In this document: positions 1-4,559 of the stretch, one piece after another | How the letters are laid out: the number at the start of each line of letters is the position of its first letter | Numbering within the stretch: position 1 is the first letter of the stretch | Source of the DNA: JAHFLF01 sp964560145 | GTDB taxonomy: Bacteria > Patescibacteriota > Minisyncoccia > UBA6257 > 1-14-0-10-44-23 | Direction of reading: 5' to 3' | Length of the DNA stretch: 20,760 nucleotides | NCBI GenBank assembly: GCA_964560145.1 | Contig: CAZLKS010000013.1 | Location: forward strand, 1 to 20,760 | The notes under the pieces: model-generated | Databases searched by the model: none | Seen by the model: only the letters and a program-made list of their open reading frames with translations | Told to the model about the DNA's origin: nothing | Position numbers and translations under genes: made by a program

Positions 1-60
1 GCTTGCATAGGCCTTTACTCGGAAGCGAGTCAGACGGCGAAAATAACAGCAACCCTTTGG

Positions 61-182
61 GACCCTGCCACTTTCCGCCATCTCCGTGTCGCCTCGGCCC
101 TGCCTACCGCAGGCAGGCTCGAAGTAGCTGAAGCTACTCCTTGCGGCGAGTCTTCGTGAGCTGACGGAAATTGGCTAGGGTC
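61..182. repeat. Inverted-repeat element in the 5' intergenic region
   Basis: The first 188 bases hold no gene I can support. Bases 61-77 and 165-182 are imperfect inverted repeats (about 16 of 18 positions, one indel). Between them lie a perfect 7-bp hairpin at 99-117 (CCTGCCT, loop accgc, AGGCAGG) and a smaller hairpin with arms GTAGC and GCTAC near 124-137. I take it for a dispersed palindromic repeat; the hairpin motif is of a kind I associate with CPR genomes. It could also serve as transcription-termination structure for the exonuclease gene that ends at 189 on the minus strand. Confidence 0.5.
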
Positions 183-188
183 GCGAAT

Positions 189-773
189 CTAAAGAAAAGT
201 TAATAAGGGGCCCAAGTCAATTTGCACAGTTTCTAACTTATCTTTTTCAAAAATGCCGAGCTGGTTAGAATAGATACTTTCTTTCTCGGGAATTTTCAGA
301 TATTTTTTGGCACGAACGAAATCGTAAAGTTCTTTGGTGATGAGCACGTCGTTGAGGCAGTATGCCTTGAGTTCATCAAATCTTTTTTCAGCGTAGAGCA
401 TTGGAGCCTCAAGACCGGCGCCAGTTTTTCCTTTGCCGAGGTTCACGAGTGCGAGTGTGTTCAGACCAACGCGCCGACCAGTGCGACCTTCGATTTCTTC
501 GCAGAGGTCAACACGGGGGTGCTCGGTGAATGATAACTCGAGGGTGTGGGCGAGTACGGGAAGATCGAAAAAGTTGGACGAGTAGCCAACGAGAAGTGCT
601 GGGGTGGCGAGCAGTTCTTTGAGCTTCGGAAAGTCTGCTTCGAAGAAACTGAGGTACTCGTTTCGTGCATAGGAATATACACCAACAAAGGATGGGTGCA
701 GTTCGGCGATGACTAGTCCAGAGGTCGGACCGTACATGTCTTTGGTTTCAATGTCGATAACGAGGGTGTCCAT
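189..773 (-). CDS. DEDDy-type 3'-5' exonuclease / RNase H-like domain protein
   Basis: 194-aa protein that is essentially one RNase H-like nuclease domain. Visible motifs: Exo I with D7 and E9 in VIDIETK; Exo II with N67 and D70 in GYSSNFFDLPVL; Exo III with Y138 and D142 in AYCLNDVLITKELYDF. The four acidic residues and the tyrosine match the DEDDy metal-dependent 3'-5' exonucleases (DnaQ-like / PolB exonuclease domain). No polymerase or helicase domain is attached, so it is a stand-alone nuclease; whether it acts on DNA or RNA cannot be read from the sequence. The ATG at 773 opens directly onto the Exo I strand and has no Shine-Dalgarno. Its upstream DNA is a seven-base repeat tract (781-808) that may supply the promoter. 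It diverges from the dsbB-like gene. Confidence 0.8.
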   Translation of the reverse strand: MDTLVIDIETKDMYGPTSGLVIAELHPSFVGVYSYARNEYLSFFEADFPKLKELLATPALLVGYSSNFFDLPVLAHTLELSFTEHPRVDLCEEIEGRTGRRVGLNTLALVNLGKGKTGAGLEAPMLYAEKRFDELKAYCLNDVLITKELYDFVRAKKYLKIPEKESIYSNQLGIFEKDKLETVQIDLGPLLTFL

Positions 774-780
774 AGGGGGA

Positions 781-808
781 GGTGATAGTTGATAGTGTAT
801 AGTGTATG
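781..808. repeat. Heptanucleotide repeat tract upstream of the exonuclease gene
   Basis: Four successive, diverged seven-base units; read on the minus strand they resemble actatca and actatac. The same unit family appears inside the cysteine desulfurase gene at 3569-3603. The tract sits immediately 5' of the exonuclease start at 773, so the TATCAC or TATACA it contains could act as the -10 box of that gene. Confidence 0.65.
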
Positions 809-816
809 GGTCCGTT

Positions 817-897
817 TGTCATTCCGTGCCACGACACGCGATTCATCTTCGGTATCCTGGATTGCTTCGGCCGCCAGTGGCGGCACTCGTAATGACA
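817..897. repeat. REP-like palindromic element with TGTCATT ends
   Basis: It begins with TGTCATTCCG (817-826) and ends with the inverted form AATGACA (891-897). Inside is a perfect palindrome, GCCGCCA-g-TGGCGGC, at 870-884. The TGTCAT ends recur in elements at 13475-13523, 14733-14799 and 15543-15618, so this is one member of a dispersed family in the window. Confidence 0.6.
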
Positions 898-909
898 GAG
901 GCGGAGAGG

Positions 910-923
910 TATACTTTTAGACA
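910..923 (+). promoter_or_regulatory. -10 box of the dsbB-like gene, predicting a leaderless transcript
   Basis: TATACT at 910-915 lies seven bases before the ATG at 923, placing the expected transcription start at or next to the start codon. There is no Shine-Dalgarno in the usual window and no convincing -35. Confidence 0.5.
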
Positions 924-1477
924 TGACACCACTTGTTGTAATCATCAGCTACGCAATGAGCATTGGGACCGTCGTGCTTCACTTGGCACTTTTAGTATTT
1001 ATTGTCGGGACGTTTATCAGTCCGGTCTGGCGTGAATGGTTGCACGAGCGAGTTGGCCGCCACGGCGCACTCGTTGCACTTGGTATCGTTGCGATGTCGC
1101 TTGTTGGTAGTCTTTTCTATTCGATGGTTGCAGGATTTAGCGCCTGCATTGTTTGCTGGATAGTTCGTGCATTTATGTATCCGCAAATCGTTGCGCTGGC
1201 CGCGTATTATCATAAGCCGCATCGCTGGATGCTGATTACTTCACTTGTTATGAGTATTGGCGCAATGCTTGCATCCGTATATCAGGTGCTGCTTCTTTCG
1301 GGTGGGACCATTGCCTCCATTTGCGGTGCGATTCCAGGTCTCGGTGATTGCACTGTTGAATACTTCCGCATTTTTGGTTACATCAACATCGCGACTATGT
1401 CACTTACTGCAGCAGTTGCGCTCGTCGTCTGCCAAGCTGTCGCATTGCACCGCAAGCACTGGATTAGTAATCGCTAG
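923..1477 (+). CDS. Disulfide bond formation protein, DsbB/BdbC family
   Basis: 184-aa integral membrane protein with four predicted membrane segments (about 8-30, 48-70, 76-94 and 104-125) plus a C-terminal hydrophobic stretch near 152-174. The diagnostic DsbB/BdbC features are present: the quinone-side C75-I-V-C78 followed by W79 and R82 in a segment ending FMYPQ, and a second cysteine pair, C134 and C143, in the extracytoplasmic loop before the last helix. In this family the protein reoxidises an extracytoplasmic thiol oxidase (DsbA/BdbD) and passes electrons to quinone. No DsbA-like partner is in this window. The final residues (ISNR) and stop codon are encoded by the left arm of the inverted-repeat element 1467-1604. 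Confidence 0.85.
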   Translation: MTPLVVIISYAMSIGTVVLHLALLVFIVGTFISPVWREWLHERVGRHGALVALGIVAMSLVGSLFYSMVAGFSACIVCWIVRAFMYPQIVALAAYYHKPHRWMLITSLVMSIGAMLASVYQVLLLSGGTIASICGAIPGLGDCTVEYFRIFGYINIATMSLTAAVALVVCQAVALHRKHWISNR

Positions 1478-1604
1478 TAATCGCGAACAATGCTAATAAG
1501 AAATCGGTAATAATGCGAATAAGAGGTGTGAACGATGCGGCGTGCTGATTCCATTCGCATTATTACCTCTCCAATTCGAGTTGTTCGCGATTACTCGCGA
1601 TTAC
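1467..1604. repeat. 138-base inverted-repeat element joining two convergent genes
   Basis: The outer arms, 1467-1490 and 1581-1604, are 24 bases long and complementary at 23 of 24. The inner arms, 1506-1520 and 1553-1567, are perfectly complementary over 15 bases. Each outer arm also contains the nonamer agtaatcgc (or its near copy) twice. The left arm encodes the last codons and stop of the dsbB-like gene; the right arm begins within the stop of the fur-like gene. It could act as a bidirectional terminator or be a MITE-like insertion whose ends replaced both gene ends. Confidence 0.8.
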
Positions 1605-2023
1605 TTCTGGCAGGCTTTGCACTTTCCGAAAAATTCTAAAGAATGACTAGTTACGGTAAATTCTTTTTCCTTCCCGAGTCGCACCCCTTCTTCTTCAACG
1701 TCGCGTTCTAATTCAACATCTTCAACTTTGCCGCACTTCGTGCAGATAAGGTGATGGTGATGGTGGTCGCTGGCGATTTCGTACCGTTTGGTGCTGTCAC
1801 CAAAATCAACTGAACGGGCGATGTTTTGTTCAACCAAGAAGTTGAGTTCGCGATACACAGTTGTTTTGTTGGAGTGCAGTTTGTGTTTATCCAAATCATT
1901 GAGTAGGTCGGTGGCGGCGAGAGGGGAGGCGGCATTGCAGAGAGCGGCAATCATAAATCGACGCGCAGCCGTCATGCGGTGACCGCGTCCTTGGAGTAGG
2001 CGAATAACTTCGTTGGTTTCCAT
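1601..2023 (-). CDS. Fur-family metal-responsive transcriptional regulator
   Basis: 140-aa protein of normal Fur length. The N-terminal winged helix includes MTAARRFMIAAL and the recognition region SNKTTVYRELNFLVEQNIA (51-69). The C-terminal dimerisation domain has a run of five histidines (87-91), C94-x-x-C97 and C135-x-x-C138, the two CxxC pairs that form the structural zinc site in Fur/Zur/PerR proteins. Which metal or signal it senses cannot be decided. I chose the ATG at 2023 over the one at 2065 because TTGCTC and CATAAT spaced 17 bases end six bases before it. Its 3' end lies in the inverted repeat shared with the dsbB-like gene. No iron- or zinc-uptake gene is adjacent. Confidence 0.85.
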   Translation of the reverse strand: METNEVIRLLQGRGHRMTAARRFMIAALCNAASPLAATDLLNDLDKHKLHSNKTTVYRELNFLVEQNIARSVDFGDSTKRYEIASDHHHHHLICTKCGKVEDVELERDVEEEGVRLGKEKEFTVTSHSLEFFGKCKACQK

Positions 2024-2029
2024 AGTTGC

Positions 2030-2058
2030 ATTATGAAGCAACTTCTCATTTTGAGCAA
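2030..2058 (-). promoter_or_regulatory. Promoter of the fur-like gene, probably leaderless
   Basis: On the minus strand, TTGCTC (2053-2058), a 17-base spacer and CATAAT (2030-2035), then six bases to the ATG at 2023. A 22-base near-palindrome centred on CACGGCCGTG (2065-2086, one mismatched pair) sits just 5' of the -35 and is a candidate operator. Confidence 0.55.
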
Positions 2059-2124
2059 CCAGCACTTATTCACGGCCGTGAGTAAGCGAGTATTTTTTAT
2101 GAAGACGAATTTTTGTAAAGGCTA

Positions 2125-2173
2125 TTAAAACGAACGCGTCCCCGAGCATCCAGGTGGGGACACGTCGGGGACG
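2125..2173 (-). terminator. Intrinsic terminator of the orphan gene 2191-2754
   Basis: Perfect 9-bp stem formed by 2137-2145 and 2165-2173 (CGTCCCCGA with TCGGGGACG), followed on the minus strand by a T-rich tail (2125-2136). It lies just after the stop at 2191. Confidence 0.75.
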
Positions 2174-2190
2174 GGGGTGCTACTTCTTGG

Positions 2191-2754
2191 TCACTGGTAG
2201 GTTTCGAACTCCTGCCAGTCTGCGAAGAACTTGCCGGCTTTGGTCAGAGCGTGAACCATTCCCTGGTCCTCCTGCCATTCTCCGGTGATGAGGTCCCAGG
2301 TTAGGAGGTTGCTGTACCAGCGCAGTGGCTGCTCTGCGTCGCACTTCTCTCGGATGAGAGCCAGGATGGTCTCCTCCGTGAACTTGTTGTCGGGGAGTGC
2401 AAGGAGTGCACGTAGAACATTCTGCACTCCCTTTTCGCGCACCAACATCGGTGCATTCATCGAGCACCGCCGCCGAGCCGCCTTGCCAAGCAGTTGGGCG
2501 ACAGTGATTAGTCGAGCGGCGAAGTTGGCGTTGATGTCGGTCCGCCTTGAGGTCTCGGCGAGATCCAGTGCCGCCTCCAGAACCTGCGTCATCGTCCCAC
2601 GAGTCAGTAGGTCGATGGCGGTGTCTTCTACGAGCGCAAGCGCTCGCGAGAGCTCGTCATCGTCTGCGCCGATGAGCGCAGGCCCGTACTGCTTGAAGAA
2701 CTTCTCGATGGCATCAGGCCCATACAGGCCCGTCAGGTCAGTCGGAACGCGTAT
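2191..2754 (-). CDS. Orphan soluble protein of a GC-rich cassette, apparent ATA start
   Basis: I do not recognise this protein. It is about 187 aa, soluble, mostly helix-like, without signal peptide or membrane segment, ending in a tryptophan-rich stretch (LRWYSNLLTWDLITGEWQ). An ATG start at 2592 would give only 133 aa, but the frame is open much further upstream and a perfect AGGAGG (2761-2766) stands six bases before an in-frame ATA at 2752-2754. The next in-frame NTG codons are internal CTGs. I therefore annotate from ATA, which is either a rare initiation codon or a mutated ATG. It is a stand-alone unit with consensus promoter and terminator, divergent from the cysteine desulfurase. Shine-Dalgarno use and base composition differ from neighbouring genes, suggesting acquisition. 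Confidence 0.65.
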   Translation of the reverse strand: MRVPTDLTGLYGPDAIEKFFKQYGPALIGADDDELSRALALVEDTAIDLLTRGTMTQVLEAALDLAETSRRTDINANFAARLITVAQLLGKAARRRCSMNAPMLVREKGVQNVLRALLALPDNKFTEETILALIREKCDAEQPLRWYSNLLTWDLITGEWQEDQGMVHALTKAGKFFADWQEFETYQ

Positions 2755-2765
2755 TTTGCACCTCC

Positions 2766-2794
2766 TTGCGTTTTTTAAAATATACTGTTATTTT
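2766..2794 (+). promoter_or_regulatory. Promoter of the cysteine desulfurase gene
   Basis: TTGCGT (2766-2771), 17-base spacer, TATTTT (2789-2794), giving a leader of about 20 bases before the ATG at 2820. A TATACT at 2781-2786 is an alternative -10. No Shine-Dalgarno precedes the start. Confidence 0.5.
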
Positions 2795-2805
2795 GAATGT
2801 GTCAA
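2777..2805 (-). promoter_or_regulatory. Consensus sigma70-type promoter of the orphan gene
   Basis: Minus strand: TTGACA (2800-2805), 17-base spacer, TATTTT (2777-2782). Transcription would start about ten bases before the AGGAGG. It overlaps the promoter of the divergent cysteine desulfurase. Confidence 0.65.
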
Positions 2806-2819
2806 ATACAAAGCAACGC

Positions 2820-4070
2820 ATGAAGAAGCATATCTATCTTGATTACGCAGCCACGACGCCGGTTGACCCGGCGGTTTTTGATGCAATGCTTCCATATCTA
2901 TCCACTATAACCAATAACCCATCAACTGGTTTATTCGGTAATCCCGGATCCCTTCATTCTTATGGTCAGCAGGCTTCTGGGGCGGTTTTTATCGCACGGC
3001 AGATGATTGCTAAGGAGCTCAATTGTCACTACGGTGAAGTTGTTTTTGCCGGTTCGGCAACGGAGGCGAATAACCTCGCCTTGCGAGGAGCAGTACGAGG
3101 TTGGCAAATGGCAAATGGCAAAGAGCAAATGCTTCCGCGGATTATCATTTCGGCTATCGAACACGAGAGCGTTTTGGCGACTGCAAAAGATTTAGAAAAA
3201 GATGGAGTTGAAGTTGTTGTCATTCCTGTATCAAAAGATGGGGTTGTCGATTTGAAGAAATTAAAGGCCGCGCTCAATGAGCGGACGGTTCTTGTTTCGG
3301 TTATGTATGCCAACAACGAGATTGGCACTATTCAACCAGTTGCTGAGGTTGCAAAAATCATCCGCGACTTCCGTGCATCCTCTGCTATAGGCAATAAGCC
3401 ATTAGCTATTCGCTACCCGCTTCTTCATACTGATGCGGTACAAGCTTTCCAGTATCTGGAATGCGATGTGCAGGAGCTCGGCGTTGATTTACTAACGCTT
3501 TCTGCGCACAAGATTTATGGACCGAAAGGAATCGGTGCGCTGTACGTCCGCAGTCAGCCCGCTTCCAAACTATCCACTACAAACTATCCACTATCAACTA
3601 TTCTAACCGGTGGCGGGCAGGAGAGTGGTTTACGTTCTGGTACAGAGAACGTTCCTTGCATTGTTGGGTTTGCAAAGGCGGTTGGGCTTGCAGCGATGGA
3701 TAGGGAAGACGAGGCTGTTCGTGTAGCGAAGCTGCGTGATCAGGCGTGGGTTGGCATCAAAAAGCTTTTCCCGAAAGCCGTCTTGAATGGTTCGATTCAT
3801 GGCCGTCTTCCTAATAATTTGAATTTTCATCTTCCTGGCGTTTTAGGGGAGCAGCTTCTCGTTGCTCTTGATATGCAGGGTGTGGCGGTTTCATCGGGTA
3901 CTGCTTGTACTGCTCGGTCCACAAATCCATCGCATGTTGTGTTGGCTCTCGGCTATGATGAAAAAAGAGCAAAAAACAGTGTGCGAATTTCTCTCGGTCG
4001 CATGACGGCTAAAAAGGAGATTGCTGATTTTTTAAAGGAGCTCAAAAAGGCGAAAGAAATGCTCGTATAG
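2820..4070 (+). CDS. Cysteine desulfurase (NifS/IscS family) with repeat-derived insertions
   Basis: 416-aa PLP enzyme that takes sulfur from cysteine for Fe-S cluster and tRNA thiolation pathways. Diagnostic features: N-terminal YLDYAATTPVDP; HTDAVQA, the PLP-contacting region; SAHKIYGPKGIGALYV with the PLP lysine at K231; GGGQESGLRSGTEN; and the catalytic C363 in SSGTACTARS, as in group I enzymes. The ATG at 2820 is preferred because YLDYAATTP follows at once; extending to the TTG at 2766 would use promoter DNA. The protein is longer than typical because four stretches (about residues 27-38, 95-104, 189-202 and 250-262) are encoded by seven-base repeat tracts placed between conserved blocks, apparently in surface loops. 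No iscU-like partner is visible here. Confidence 0.92.
   Translation: MKKHIYLDYAATTPVDPAVFDAMLPYLSTITNNPSTGLFGNPGSLHSYGQQASGAVFIARQMIAKELNCHYGEVVFAGSATEANNLALRGAVRGWQMANGKEQMLPRIIISAIEHESVLATAKDLEKDGVEVVVIPVSKDGVVDLKKLKAALNERTVLVSVMYANNEIGTIQPVAEVAKIIRDFRASSAIGNKPLAIRYPLLHTDAVQAFQYLECDVQELGVDLLTLSAHKIYGPKGIGALYVRSQPASKLSTTNYPLSTILTGGGQESGLRSGTENVPCIVGFAKAVGLAAMDREDEAVRVAKLRDQAWVGIKKLFPKAVLNGSIHGRLPNNLNFHLPGVLGEQLLVALDMQGVAVSSGTACTARSTNPSHVVLALGYDEKRAKNSVRISLGRMTAKKEIADFLKELKKAKEMLV
2898..2932 (+). repeat. Heptanucleotide tract 1 inside the cysteine desulfurase
   Basis: Five consecutive seven-base units, the first being ctatcca, encode part of LSTITNNPSTGL. Family members normally run from the MLPY block almost directly into the GNPGSLHSYG block. 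Confidence 0.75.
3103..3130 (+). repeat. Heptanucleotide tract 2 inside the cysteine desulfurase
   Basis: Four consecutive units of type ggcaaat (two exact, two with changes) encode WQMANGKEQM, between the conserved ALRGAVRG and IIISAIEHESV segments. Confidence 0.8.
3384..3425 (+). repeat. Heptanucleotide tract 3 inside the cysteine desulfurase
   Basis: Five to six seven-base units, each starting gc (first unit gctatag), encode AIGNKPLAIRYPL just before the conserved LHTDAVQA. The last unit may be native sequence. Confidence 0.75.
3569..3603 (+). repeat. Heptanucleotide tract 4 inside the cysteine desulfurase
   Basis: Five units of type actatcc or actatca encode KLSTTNYPLSTIL between GALYVRSQPA and the conserved TGGGQESG. 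The units match the tract at 781-808 upstream of the exonuclease gene in the opposite orientation. Confidence 0.85.
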
Positions 4071-4082
4071 TTCTGTAGTATA

Positions 4083-4129
4083 AAAGCGAAACGGCCGGAG
4101 AAGCGACTCTCCGTCGTTTCCCTGGCCGT
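4083..4129 (-). terminator. Intrinsic terminator of the orphan gene 4136-4456
   Basis: Outer stem ACGGCC/GGCCGT (4091-4096 with 4124-4129) and a stacked inner hairpin GGAG/CTCC (4097-4100 with 4109-4112), followed on the minus strand by a T-rich tail. It also lies between the stop of the cysteine desulfurase (4070) and this gene, so it may serve both. Confidence 0.65.
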
Positions 4130-4135
4130 CATGCG

Positions 4136-4456
4136 TCATCGACTGCTGCTCTTGCGAGCGAGCAGGCGGTACTCGATTGCGTCGCTTTTGATTCGCTCAC
4201 ATTCGATTCGAGCTCCCCACGCCTCTGCAATAGGCTGCAGTGCTTGTGTGAGTGCTGCGGTGTTTGCGAATTCTACTGCACCTTTGGGGACGATGTGCTG
4301 GCCGACTGCCCGGCCTTGCGCCGCGAATGCTGCGGCGTGGCTGGGACTAATCAACCTTTCGAGTCCCGGCGGTATTGCTGCCTGCAAATCTGCCGTGAGC
4401 TGCGCCCGTTGCCTGAGTAGTTCCACCACCCGATTGGCGAGTGTATCGTCGCTCAT
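4136..4456 (-). CDS. Small orphan soluble protein of a GC-rich cassette
   Basis: Not recognised. 106 aa, soluble, alanine-rich, with a predicted helical N-terminal half (TLANRVVELLRQRAQLTADL) that could form a short coiled coil, and a basic C-terminal end. The start at 4456 is fixed by GGGAGG ending five bases before the ATG; the upstream ATG at 4501 lies within promoter sequence. The nine bases GGAGGTGCA before the start are identical to those before the ATA of the orphan gene 2191-2754. A hand count over 4201-4260 gives 35 G+C of 60. It is a monocistronic unit with its own promoter and terminator, inserted between the cysteine desulfurase and clpB. Confidence 0.7.
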   Translation of the reverse strand: MSDDTLANRVVELLRQRAQLTADLQAAIPPGLERLISPSHAAAFAAQGRAVGQHIVPKGAVEFANTAALTQALQPIAEAWGARIECERIKSDAIEYRLLARKSSSR

Positions 4457-4473
4457 GTGCACCTCCCGAGAGA

Positions 4474-4502
4474 ATAGTATCATGGCGATTTTTGTTTGCA
4501 AA
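4474..4502 (-). promoter_or_regulatory. Promoter of the orphan gene 4136-4456
   Basis: Minus strand: TTTGCA (4497-4502), 17-base spacer, TACTAT (4474-4479). The predicted leader of roughly 11-12 bases includes the Shine-Dalgarno. Confidence 0.55.
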
Positions 4503-4541
4503 ATGTGTCGTTCTGTTGTATTTTTCGAAGCTAGAGCTCAG

Positions 4542-4559
4542 TGTTATAATCATCCCATA
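4542..4559 (+). promoter_or_regulatory. Extended -10 promoter of clpB, nearly leaderless
   Basis: TGT followed by consensus TATAAT (4545-4550), with eight bases to the ATG at 4559. No heat-shock operator such as CIRCE (TTAGCACTC inverted repeat) is visible here. Confidence 0.6.

Noticed and set aside
2065..2086. Near-palindrome centred on CACGGCCGTG upstream of the fur-like gene as a Fur box
   Set aside because: Fur/Zur/PerR boxes are typically AT-rich 7-1-7 repeats of the TGATAAT kind; this GC-rich palindrome does not match. Kept only as a possible operator of unknown regulator.
2087..2830. Direct repeats flanking the first orphan cassette, as found around the last one
   Set aside because: I compared both flanks and found only matches of about seven bases, which is within chance.
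2285..2842. Plus-strand open frame of 185 aa across the first orphan gene and the cysteine desulfurase start
   Set aside because: It is antisense to the Shine-Dalgarno-bearing orphan gene, Arg/Ser-rich, and runs into the cysteine desulfurase in another frame.
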